Shown: positions 1-6,499 of the stretch, piece after piece
Numbering within the stretch: the first letter of the stretch is position 1
Layout: each line of letters begins with the position of its first letter
From: JBAXZR01 sp041670165
Lineage (GTDB): Bacteria; Bacillota; Clostridia; Christensenellales; UBA1242
Length of the DNA: 22,725 nt
Direction of reading: 5' to 3'
Assembly: GCA_041670165.1 (NCBI GenBank)
Contig: JBAXZR010000018.1
Coordinates: 1-22,725, forward strand
Translations under genes and position numbers: made by a program
The notes under the pieces: generated by a model
What the model was told of the DNA's origin: nothing
What the model saw: the letters and a program-made list of their open reading frames with translations, nothing else
Database searches by the model: none

Positions 1-16
1 CTTCTCCCGTACTCCA
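1..16 (+). tRNA. Possible 3' end of a tRNA, cut by the window edge
   Basis: The first 16 bases end in CCA preceded by a T (discriminator position), a 7-nt stretch CCCGTAC that could be the 3' acceptor strand, and CTTCT as a possible T-stem 3' strand. A Rho-independent terminator follows within 25 nt, as expected for a stable RNA gene. T at position 73 would suit tRNA-Gly or tRNA-Cys, but the body of the gene lies outside the window, so the identity cannot be given and it may not be a tRNA. Confidence 0.3.
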
Positions 17-40
17 AAAAATTGCTTGTATTAAACCTAA

Positions 41-66
41 AAAAGCTAGTTGAAACTAGCTTTTTT
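41..66 (+). terminator. Rho-independent terminator
   Basis: GCTAGT (45-50) pairs with ACTAGC (55-60) around a TGAA loop, extended by A/T pairs and followed by a run of six T. It ends the transcript entering from the left edge. Confidence 0.75.
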
Positions 67-225
67 AATCACTTCAAAAATTATATTTGAAATTTTAAGT
101 TGAAATATAGATATTTTCTTTTGGCAAGTTTTGATTAAAAAATGAAATAATTTTAAATTATGTGAAATATCTCAATACTTTTTCTTTGCTTTTCTTTCAA
201 TCTCAAATATCTCAACATGGACTTT

Positions 226-255
226 TTAACTTTGTTATGATAAACTAATTATAAT
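226..255 (+). promoter_or_regulatory. Possible sigma-A promoter for the 277 gene
   Basis: A perfect TATAAT at 250-255 is preceded by TTAACT at 226-231 with an 18-nt spacer. The start codon is only about 20 nt beyond the -10, so the leader would be very short. The rest of 67-225 is AT-rich with nothing else recognised. Confidence 0.35.
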
Positions 256-276
256 AAAATTGCGGAGGCTAAAAAA

Positions 277-1977
277 TTGGATTCAATTCTGAAGAATACA
301 CTAATGCAAAAGGTCAAATCTTGCGATTTTTCATCTGAAACCATTCAAAAATTGAATGATTTACTTTTAGATTTTAATTTTGATAAACTTAATTTTGAAA
401 TTGATGATTTCATAAATATTACAAAAGCAGTTAATGCTTTTATTATTAAAGAAAATAATTTTGAAGAAAATAGCTCAATTCAAATGCTAAAATCTTTAGT
501 TGAAAGTATGTTTCTTAAATTTGTCAAAAATGCTGACGAAAACATAGCAAAAGACTTGTTTTTGAAAGTTCTTGGCGATTCTGAAATGTTTTTTGTTCCT
601 GAAGTTACAACTTTAGTTTGTAAAAAATTTGGAAATATATTAGGATCACTTAGTGAAGAAGAAATTTTAAACATTACTAACAATGGACATGAAGGATTGT
701 CTTTTGCACTTTCAAAACTAAAAAGCTCATCAATTAAGCTTTTTGAAAATGTTTTGCTCTCAAAAAAGCTTGATGTTCAAGACAAAATTGTTTTTGTTCA
801 AGCTGTTAAGGGTAATATTTCTAATCTTAGCGACAGAATGATTAAATCAAATTTGTTTTCTAGCAGTCTTAAACCAAAAATGTTTAGACCTTTGCTTGCT
901 TCAATCTATAATTTCCCAAATCAAGAGATTGAACAATTTTTGTTGGTAGCAACAAAAAGCTCTCAAATTGCTTTGATAGCAAACAAAAACTTAAGTCTTG
1001 AAAAGAGAAAAACAATCATTTCAGAAGTTCTTTCAGAAAAGTTTTTTTGCACATTAAGATATGAAGAAATGGAAGTGTTAATTTCAAGTATTCTTGTTTA
1101 TTTAAGCGATGAATCAAACATGCCAATTCCTAAATTTGTATTTAAACAAGTAAGTGGTGTTGCTGCTTGGCTTGAAGAAAATGTTATACTTGAATCAAAA
1201 ACGCCATCAACAGAATTTTGCAGATGTGGAAGCATGAAAATTCACATTGAAAGAATTTTGAAAAATGATCGTGTTTCTGGTGGTTTTGCACTTTTTGATG
1301 CAATTTCTCACGAATTTAAACATATGATGCAAAGCGAAAATGCTCTTGTGCGTCAAAACGAAAATACTCCTGAAGGAAAAAAAGTTTTGTCTTACCACAA
1401 AACAGTTTTGGTTTCTTGCAACAATATTCAGTTTTTCCTAGCCATAAATGCCCCTACACTTGTTGAAAAATATTTTAAAATTGCAAGTGAAAGAAAAGAT
1501 CCGCTTTTCTTTTACAATCCCAAATTTTCAGTTGCAAAATATTTTGCTAGTGATTCTGCATATAACAATTTTATGACAGAAATTAAATATTATTTAACAA
1601 AAGACAATGCATCAGAAATTTTTGCTCAAGCCGTTAGCTTTATGTGTTTAATTCAAAATCTTTCCCTTGAAGAAAAATCTAAGCTATTAAAAATTGACAC
1701 AGACATCAAAGCTTATGCAAATGCTCCTATTGAAGTTGATGCAAGAAATTTTGGTCTTGATGAACTGAAAAAAATTAAGGAAGTCACCAAAAATCTTTGT
1801 ACACAAAGAGAACTTGATAAAACAATTGCATATCTCACTGATTACAACAATCGTTTATATCTAGGTAAAGATGTTTATGATACGATTCTAAAAGTATTTG
1901 AATCTGAACCAAAGGCTTTGGATTTGTGTGCAAAAGGGAAAAATAACAAAAAGGAGCTAGCTAATGAACGAATTTAA
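277..1977 (+). CDS. Large protein with zincin-type metallopeptidase signature
   Basis: 566 residues, TTG start chosen because GGAGG lies at 264-268, 8 nt upstream. No signal peptide or membrane segment is visible, so it is probably cytosolic. The N-terminal half is helical, Leu/Lys/Glu rich and not recognised. In the second half there is an HExxH motif, HEFKH at residues 345-349, followed about 98 residues later by SEIFAQAV, in which Glu447 could be the third zinc ligand. A Glu in an ExFA context far downstream of HExxH is typical of gluzincins such as the anthrax lethal-factor-like group; assignment to that group is inference. The next gene overlaps its 3' end by 14 nt, implying translational coupling. 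Substrate is unknown. An inactive or non-peptidase role is also possible, because the rest of the protein matches nothing I recognise. Confidence 0.7.
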   Translation: MDSILKNTLMQKVKSCDFSSETIQKLNDLLLDFNFDKLNFEIDDFINITKAVNAFIIKENNFEENSSIQMLKSLVESMFLKFVKNADENIAKDLFLKVLGDSEMFFVPEVTTLVCKKFGNILGSLSEEEILNITNNGHEGLSFALSKLKSSSIKLFENVLLSKKLDVQDKIVFVQAVKGNISNLSDRMIKSNLFSSSLKPKMFRPLLASIYNFPNQEIEQFLLVATKSSQIALIANKNLSLEKRKTIISEVLSEKFFCTLRYEEMEVLISSILVYLSDESNMPIPKFVFKQVSGVAAWLEENVILESKTPSTEFCRCGSMKIHIERILKNDRVSGGFALFDAISHEFKHMMQSENALVRQNENTPEGKKVLSYHKTVLVSCNNIQFFLAINAPTLVEKYFKIASERKDPLFFYNPKFSVAKYFASDSAYNNFMTEIKYYLTKDNASEIFAQAVSFMCLIQNLSLEEKSKLLKIDTDIKAYANAPIEVDARNFGLDELKKIKEVTKNLCTQRELDKTIAYLTDYNNRLYLGKDVYDTILKVFESEPKALDLCAKGKNNKKELANERI

Positions 1978-2341
1978 TGATTTTTTTAAAAAAAATGAAA
2001 TGTGCGGTGAAAAATTTATTTTAGATGAAAAACAAGATTTAAATGACAGAAAAAAAGAGATTTTTCGCTTGCAAACTAATCGAAAATTAATGGTTTCTTT
2101 GCTTTCAAATGAAAATCTTTCATATTCACTTGCAACATATGTGCTTGGAAACTTATCGCTTCAAAACTTTGTTTTAACAAAGGAAGAAGTGCAAAAAGTT
2201 TATCAAGTCAGAAAAGATAATTTAATTTTTTGTTCACTTTTATTATTATTTTCAAAAAATTCATTCACTGAAAGCGAAAAAATAGAATTTTGCGAAAAAA
2301 ATTGTGTTGATAGTGGGCTAACAAAAAAGTTTTGTGAATGA
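1964..2341 (+). CDS. Small hypothetical protein coupled to the zincin-like gene
   Basis: 125 residues. ATG start supported by GGAG at 1952-1955, 8 nt upstream and inside the end of the preceding gene. The 14-nt overlap in a different frame indicates an operon. The protein is hydrophilic, predicted helical and Cys-containing near its end, with no recognised motif, signal peptide or membrane segment. Its stop codon (TGA, 2339-2341) sits directly against the left end of the tandem-repeat array, so the repeat may have replaced the original 3' end and shortened the protein; this cannot be decided without homologs. Confidence 0.65.
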   Translation: MNEFNDFFKKNEMCGEKFILDEKQDLNDRKKEIFRLQTNRKLMVSLLSNENLSYSLATYVLGNLSLQNFVLTKEEVQKVYQVRKDNLIFCSLLLLFSKNSFTESEKIEFCEKNCVDSGLTKKFCE

Positions 2342-2764
2342 CAGGCTTTGAAAAATTCCAAAAATGCTGTGTCGCAAGAAAGTTCTGTTTTTCGGTCGTT
2401 TAGGCAAACTAAACTCCCTTAAACATTCCTTTTGCTCCTTGCCTTTTTGGTTTTTTCAAAGCCTGTTAAACATTTGTATTGTAACTAAGATTAAGAATAG
2501 AAAAATTCTAAAAATGCTGTGTCGCAAGAAAGTTCTGTTTTTCGGTCGTTTAGGCAAACTAAACTCCCTTAAACATTCCTTTTGCTCCTTGCCTTTTTGG
2601 TTTTTTCAAAGCCTGTTAAACATTTGTATTGCAACTAAGATTAAGAATAGAAAAATTCTAAAAATGCTGTGTCGCAGGAAAGTTCTGTTTTCGGTCGTTT
2701 AGGCAAACAAAACTCCCTTAAACTTTCCTTTTGCTCCTTGCCTTTTTGTTTTTTTCAAAGCCTG
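2342..2764 (+). repeat. Tandem array of a 150-bp noncoding unit, three copies
   Basis: The segment starting AAAAATGCTGTGTCGCA occurs at about 2361, 2511 and 2661, giving periods of 150 and 150. The third copy carries a 1-base deletion in its T-run and a few substitutions. Each copy ends in TTTTTCAAAGCCTG (2452-2465, 2602-2615, 2751-2764). The exact inverted complement CAGGCTTTGAAAAA occurs once, at the left edge of the array (2342-2355), so copy 1 can close into a long hairpin. Inside each unit AGGCAA and TTGCCT form a further stem. The array starts at the stop codon of the previous gene. No transposase is present. It may be a MITE-like element or a structured RNA. Confidence 0.85.
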
Positions 2765-2815
2765 TTTAATTATTTGAATGACTTATGTTTTAAAGTTTAA
2801 AATTTCAATAATCAT

Positions 2816-2846
2816 AAAAAAAGTGGGAATTATTCCACTTTTTATT
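2816..2846 (+). terminator. Rho-independent terminator after the repeat array
   Basis: An A-run, AAGTGG (2821-2826), an 8-nt loop, CCACTT (2835-2840) and a T-rich tail. It can act in both directions. It closes the 277-2341 unit plus its repeat array. Confidence 0.7.
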
Positions 2847-3104
2847 TTTTGTTTTTTTTGTTTGTGCAATAGTTTTTTTATGTGTTGCCTAAAATGGATT
2901 TTTTTCTGTGTTGTTTAAAAGTTTTTTGTTTTCAAAAACATTATTTTTATAAAAAATATGAAAAGAATATTTAAAACAATAATAAATTTAATTTTTATAA
3001 ATTTAAAAGTGTAAACTTATGAAACGCAAAAGTAATCTTGTTAACTTTGCTTGCATATAATTTTTTGGAAACATATATATGTTATCTAAAAGGAAAAAAA
3101 TTTT
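2847..3104 (+). promoter_or_regulatory. AT-rich upstream region of yabP
   Basis: No gene is seen here. Close to yabP there is GCATATA (3053-3059) followed by CATATATAT (3072-3080), which loosely resembles the -35 and -10 elements of sporulation sigma-E promoters, but the spacing is slightly short. A mother-cell promoter would make sense for yabP/yabQ. AGGA at 3091-3094 is the ribosome site. Confidence 0.25.
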
Positions 3105-3389
3105 GTGGAAGAAAAGAAAATTGAAAACAAATTTTTGAATGACAGCAAAATCACTCTTTCTAATAGGAAAATTTTAATTATTACTGGTGTTACAAAGGTG
3201 ATTTCAGTCAAAGATAACGAACTTAATTTGGAAGCTAGTGGGAGTGGACTAATTGTGCAAGGTGCAGGTCTTGAAGTAACAAAGCTTGATGTTGCTGCTG
3301 GAATTTTGGAAGTAAGTGGACTTGTTGATTCACTTCGATACACAAGTATTCATGCAAAACAAAACCTATTTAAAAGGATTTTTAAATAA
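3105..3389 (+). CDS. yabP: Sporulation protein YabP
   Basis: 94 residues, GTG start with AGGA about 10 nt upstream. It matches the YabP/YqfC family: after a short charged N-terminus comes the hallmark order of a short strand with SNRKILIITGV, then a core of alternating strands and GLIVQGAGLEVTKLD, ending with a GILEVSGLVDSLRY segment. YabP is a small mother-cell protein needed for spore assembly in the family; its biochemical role is not established. Its TAA stop overlaps the ATG of yabQ by one base (TAATG at 3387-3391), the usual yabP-yabQ coupling. Length is normal for the family. Confidence 0.85.
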   Translation: MEEKKIENKFLNDSKITLSNRKILIITGVTKVISVKDNELNLEASGSGLIVQGAGLEVTKLDVAAGILEVSGLVDSLRYTSIHAKQNLFKRIFK

Positions 3390-3778
3390 TGTTTATTGAT
3401 TCTCCTTCACAAGGATTGTTGTTTGCTGTTTGCTTTGCATTGGGCTTGGTTTTTAGTGTATTAAGAAATTTAATCGATTTTTTTATAAAAATACTTTTTT
3501 CTACTCCTAAAAATCAAAAATTTGTTTATATCTTAACAATGGTTACAGATTTTGTTTTGTCGCTTGTTTTTTTTGCATGTTTACTCTATGTTTTATTAAA
3601 AATAAACTATGGTATTGTTCGTGTGTATGAGTTGTTTTCAGTTATATTAGGTGATATAACCTGGAAAGGTGTTTTAGGCAAAGTCCTTGCCAAACCACTA
3701 CAAAAATGTTATTCTTTTTTTGCTAATATAAAAAAAAGGAGTCTTGGTGGAAAAGAAAAAGAAGGTGTTATTAGCTAA
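3389..3778 (+). CDS. yabQ: Spore cortex biosynthesis protein YabQ
   Basis: 129 residues, ATG overlapping the yabP stop by one base. Two or more hydrophobic membrane segments are visible (about residues 7-30 and 48-68), followed by an INYGIVRVYEL motif that resembles the conserved NYG(E)xRxY block of YabQ, and a basic C-terminus. YabQ is a polytopic membrane protein required for cortex peptidoglycan formation in Bacillus. Order and tight overlap with yabP, and a DivIC-like gene following, match the standard Clostridia cluster. Its 3' end overlaps the next gene by about 32 nt. Confidence 0.8.
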   Translation: MFIDSPSQGLLFAVCFALGLVFSVLRNLIDFFIKILFSTPKNQKFVYILTMVTDFVLSLVFFACLLYVLLKINYGIVRVYELFSVILGDITWKGVLGKVLAKPLQKCYSFFANIKKRSLGGKEKEGVIS

Positions 3779-3926
3779 AATTGTTTTGTTTTGTGCAATG
3801 TCACTTCTTGTTTTTCTTGTTATTTTGGTCATTGTTCAAAACATAAAAATAAAAATTTTACAAGGTGAACTAGATGACATAAATAATTTCGCCACGATAG
3901 CTTTAAATTGTTGCAGTTTACATTGA
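3747..3926 (+). CDS. Short DivIC/FtsB-like septum formation protein
   Basis: 59 residues from GTG at 3747. This start fits AAAAGGAG at 3734-3741 better than the TTG three bases earlier. A basic N-terminus (EKKKKVLL) is followed by one membrane segment (about residues 8-30) and a short amphipathic stretch with LQGELDDINNF that could begin a coiled coil. Position directly after yabQ and topology match the DivIC/FtsB family, which links the divisome FtsL partner to septal wall synthesis. At about 60 residues it is well below the usual 90-120, so the coiled coil is cut short. It is a naturally reduced member, a frameshifted remnant, or an unrelated small membrane protein. Confidence 0.5.
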   Translation: MEKKKKVLLAKIVLFCAMSLLVFLVILVIVQNIKIKILQGELDDINNFATIALNCCSLH

Positions 3927-3970
3927 CAACAATAAAGACTCACTATAAACTTTAATCAAGGAGAAATATA

Positions 3971-4414
3971 ATGCAAGTTGTTTTACTTAAAGATGTTAAA
4001 GGAACAGGAAAAAAAGGTGATATTTGTAATGTCGCAGACGGTTATGGAAAAAATTTTTTGCTTAAAAATGGTTATGCTCAAGTTGCTACTTCTGGAGCAA
4101 TTGCAAATGTCAAAGCTCAAAAAGATTCAATAAACTTCAAAAAACAAAATGAAAAAAAAGCTGCAATTGAAAAATGTGAACAACTAAAAAACAAGACAAT
4201 TAAACTTTCTATTAAATGTGGTGAAAATGGCAAACTTTTTGGAAGTGTAACAAACAAGGAAATTGCTGAAGAACTTGAAAAAATTGGAATCATAATTGAT
4301 AAACGAAAAATTGAACTTGATGAACCAATTAAGCAAAGTGGAGTTCACAGAATCAAAGCAAAGTTCTATGAAGGTGTTTCTTGCCTTTTTAATGTTGAGA
4401 TTGGATTGCTATAA
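3971..4414 (+). CDS. rplI: 50S ribosomal protein L9
   Basis: 147 residues, ATG with AAGGAG 8 nt upstream. The N-terminal L9 domain is clear: MQVVLLKDVKGTGKKGD, then VADGYGKNFLLKNGYA, the RNA-binding signature. A long charged helix (about 45-75) connects to the C-terminal domain with the LFGSVTNKEIAEEL motif, which binds 23S rRNA. Length is normal. It follows the yabPQ-divIC genes by 44 nt and may be read from the same transcript. The frequent partners dnaB and gdpP are not adjacent. A terminator follows. Confidence 0.95.
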   Translation: MQVVLLKDVKGTGKKGDICNVADGYGKNFLLKNGYAQVATSGAIANVKAQKDSINFKKQNEKKAAIEKCEQLKNKTIKLSIKCGENGKLFGSVTNKEIAEELEKIGIIIDKRKIELDEPIKQSGVHRIKAKFYEGVSCLFNVEIGLL

Positions 4415-4452
4415 AAATATTAAGAAATTATAAAGACTAAAATTTAAACATA

Positions 4453-4485
4453 AAAAATGGTGGATTGAATTCCATCATTTTTTTT
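4453..4485 (+). terminator. Terminator after rplI, likely bidirectional
   Basis: AATGGTGGA (4456-4464) pairs with TCCATCATT (4471-4479) with one G-T pair and a 6-nt loop, followed by eight T. An A-run on the other side gives a T-run on the minus strand, so it can also end the convergent 4585-5790 transcript. Confidence 0.8.
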
Positions 4486-4584
4486 GCAGTGCAAGTTAGA
4501 ATTTTTTATAATCTATATTATGTTTTGATTAATATGTTTTTATATTTATTCTCTATATAATTTTAGTGCCGATTAAGATGTCTT

Positions 4585-5790
4585 TTACAAAGTTAATTCT
4601 CTATCTTTACTCTTAATTTTTTGTTTTGGTTCAAACTTGTTTTGTTGATTATGTTCGTGGTGTTCGTGGTGTTCATGTTGTTCGTGGAACTCATGTCGTT
4701 CAATATGAGAATCATGGAAAAAATCTTTGTCACACTTAAAAATATTTTCCATACAAAGATGTTCTTCAGGTGAAAGTATGCAACCTATAAAATTTGATAG
4801 ATGGAAGGCAAAGTTTTCTGTAAAAGAGCCCAAAAGACTGAAATTTTGTGATGAATCAACAAGATTTTCTAGGATATTATTTTGTGTTCCTATATATGAA
4901 TTCAACAATTTTTCTGGCATATATCTTTCACATTGGTTTAAGCTTGTTTTTAGTTTTGTAATAATTTCTTGACCTTTTTCACCATTTTGTTCAAGTGTTT
5001 TAATTCTTTTTTCTAACAATTCTTTTTCTTCTTTACTAAATTCTTTTACAAATTTGTCTTTAATATTTTTCAAAGTGTTTCTTCTTAGCACAGTTATTGG
5101 AGCAATTTTCTCGTTCATAAAATTGTTTTGAGATTCACCTTTGCGTGAAATGTTGAAAACTTTGAATGCGTCAAATAAAAAACTTTCTGAAGTATCTGTG
5201 TAGGAAGCAACAAATGTTGAAATTGTGTTGTTAAACATTCCACCGTTCTTCTCAATTTCTTCAAGAATTTTCAAAACAGCTGTTTGTGAACCTGTGTCAT
5301 TTTTGCTTATTTGAACAGAGAATTTAATTGATTTTGAAGGATCATCTTTGCTTCTTGACACAGCAAAATATAATTCTTCAAAACCCTCTCCACTTTCTTT
5401 TTCCAAGGAGACAAGTTCTTTTCTTATGTCTTCACAAAGGCAATAGTTTCCTTGTTCATCATATTCGCCAAGAAGTCCATTCATAAATATATCTTTAATT
5501 AAAGTTGCTTTGTAAAATTTAATTTGAGTTGGATCAGTTATGATTCCTTTTTCTGAATCTGGTCGCAAAAGAGCTTTACCACACAAAAAATCTTCTTTTG
5601 GGGGCATGGTTGCATTTTCTCTAAGCTTTTTTTCTTTTGCAAGAATTTTTTCACTAGGAGTTAAAGAAATTTTGTTAACTTCTTTTTTTTCTTTGCTCAA
5701 AATAATTTCGCTTGGAGTAAGTTTTTCACTTTCAGTGGTTACATTTACTTTTTTTTCTTGCGAATTTGAGAGAGCTTGTTTGCTTGCCAT
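4585..5790 (-). CDS. Hypothetical protein, paralog of the 6500-7762 product, with His-rich tail
   Basis: 401 residues, ATG with TAAAGGAG 9 nt upstream. No signal peptide or membrane segment. The N-terminus holds two copies of an 18-residue repeat, LTPSEIILSKEKK and LTPSEKILAKEKK (about residues 24-60). The middle third (from NGLLGEYDEQGNY to the FKVFNI segment) aligns clearly with the 6500-7762 protein, sharing NGLLG, SVKF/SIKF, QTA, TxSTFVAxYTD and F.IFNI/FKVFNI positions. A Glu/Lys-rich helical region follows. The C-terminus has nine histidines in about 20 residues (HEFHEQHEHHEHHEH), capable of binding zinc or nickel. Function unknown. It has its own promoter, divergent from the 6031 gene. 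Confidence 0.75.
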   Translation of the reverse strand: MASKQALSNSQEKKVNVTTESEKLTPSEIILSKEKKEVNKISLTPSEKILAKEKKLRENATMPPKEDFLCGKALLRPDSEKGIITDPTQIKFYKATLIKDIFMNGLLGEYDEQGNYCLCEDIRKELVSLEKESGEGFEELYFAVSRSKDDPSKSIKFSVQISKNDTGSQTAVLKILEEIEKNGGMFNNTISTFVASYTDTSESFLFDAFKVFNISRKGESQNNFMNEKIAPITVLRRNTLKNIKDKFVKEFSKEEKELLEKRIKTLEQNGEKGQEIITKLKTSLNQCERYMPEKLLNSYIGTQNNILENLVDSSQNFSLLGSFTENFAFHLSNFIGCILSPEEHLCMENIFKCDKDFFHDSHIERHEFHEQHEHHEHHEHNQQNKFEPKQKIKSKDRELTL

Positions 5791-5819
5791 GTTGTAAATC
5801 TCCTTTAATAGTTAACATT

Positions 5820-5848
5820 ATTATATCTTAATTTTTGCTTAAAAGCAA
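5820..5848 (-). promoter_or_regulatory. Sigma-A type promoter of the 4585-5790 gene
   Basis: On the minus strand TTGCTT (5848-5843), a 17-nt spacer and TATAAT (5825-5820). The leader is about 20 nt to the ribosome site. It is divergent from the promoter at 5974. Confidence 0.5.
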
Positions 5849-5973
5849 TAATAGTTAAATGCTTTGCTTGCCTCAAAGATTAAATTCTTTTAAGAATGTG
5901 TTTTGTTTTTGAAATGTGGACAAAAACTTTGTTCGGAAATAATGCTTTAACAAAAAATATAGAAAAATAGGTA

Positions 5974-6002
5974 TTGAATTTTTATTTTATTTGAGTTATA
6001 CT
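5974..6002 (+). promoter_or_regulatory. Sigma-A type promoter of the 6031 gene
   Basis: TTGAAT (5974-5979), 17-nt spacer, TATACT (5997-6002). The start codon follows 28 nt after the -10, giving a short leader with AAGGGG as ribosome site. Confidence 0.55.
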
Positions 6003-6030
6003 AGGCATAGAATTTATAAGGGGTGTTGTT

Positions 6031-6366
6031 ATGGCAAAATATTTTTCTACTAAAAAAAATGCGAGAAACAATTTTGGAGTTTTAGATTTTTCTTTGATTC
6101 TTGCAGATTTGCCCGGTGCTAATGCATTTTTTGAATCTGATAATTGTCAAAAACTTCTAAACAAAATAGCCATGCTTTTTTCTGATAAAAAGAAGCCTAC
6201 ATATATGGACTTAACAGAATTTTTAGAAGAAAAGAAAAAAGATAATAGAAAAAGAATGTCTGCTATTGAATTTGCAAAAAAACTTGACGATGATATTGAT
6301 ATTTTTTCAGAAGAGAGAAGAAGAGAAGTTGCTGAACAAAGAGAAAAAGATATTCAAGAATTATAA
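6031..6366 (+). CDS. Small hypothetical charged protein
   Basis: 111 residues, ATG with AAGGGG about 9 nt upstream and its own promoter and terminator, which supports a real gene. The sequence starts MAKYFSTKKN, has a short hydrophobic central segment (VLDFSLILADLPGA) and ends in a strongly charged helix rich in Lys, Arg, Glu and Asp (about residues 55-111). No known domain is recognised. It lies alone on the plus strand between two minus-strand paralogs. Their relation is only positional. It could be a nucleic-acid- or ribosome-associated small protein, but that is a guess. Confidence 0.65.
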   Translation: MAKYFSTKKNARNNFGVLDFSLILADLPGANAFFESDNCQKLLNKIAMLFSDKKKPTYMDLTEFLEEKKKDNRKRMSAIEFAKKLDDDIDIFSEERRREVAEQREKDIQEL

Positions 6367-6399
6367 AAAAAAATCTTCAGAAATGAAGATTTTTTTTTA
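6367..6399 (+). terminator. Rho-independent terminator of the 6031 gene
   Basis: AATCTTCA (6372-6379), loop GAAA, TGAAGATT, followed by T-rich sequence to 6399, directly after the stop codon. Confidence 0.8.
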
Positions 6400-6425
6400 T
6401 TAGTTGTTATTCTTTTTGTTATCTA

Positions 6426-6490
6426 AAAAGCTCACATATTTAATGTTAGGCAAAAATTTAACCTAAATATATTAAATATATGAGCTTTTT
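6426..6490. terminator. Long inverted repeat between convergent genes
   Basis: The 20-bp arms 6426-6445 and 6471-6490 (AAAAAGCTCACAT... and ...ATATGAGCTTTTT) are complementary with one mismatch. A smaller stem TTAGG/CCTAA lies between them. Flanking A and T runs make it a bidirectional terminator, mainly ending the 7762-6500 transcript. Confidence 0.7.
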
Positions 6491-6499
6491 AATTTGTCT

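Noticed and set aside
1168..1175. TGGCTTGA inside the zincin-like gene as part of the leader/3'UTR system
   Set aside because: It encodes part of an ordinary Trp-Leu-Glu stretch, with no hairpin around it. Probably chance.
2364..2702. In-frame reading frame through the first tandem array, giving a repeated 50-residue peptide
   Set aside because: It is open only because the unit is 150 bases long. There is no ribosome site at the first ATG, the third copy is frameshifted, and the sequence has inverted repeats typical of noncoding DNA.
2342..2764. Integron attC-like sites or an insertion sequence
   Set aside because: The inverted ends and a GTTAAAC next to them are suggestive, but there is no integrase, transposase or clear core-site pair.
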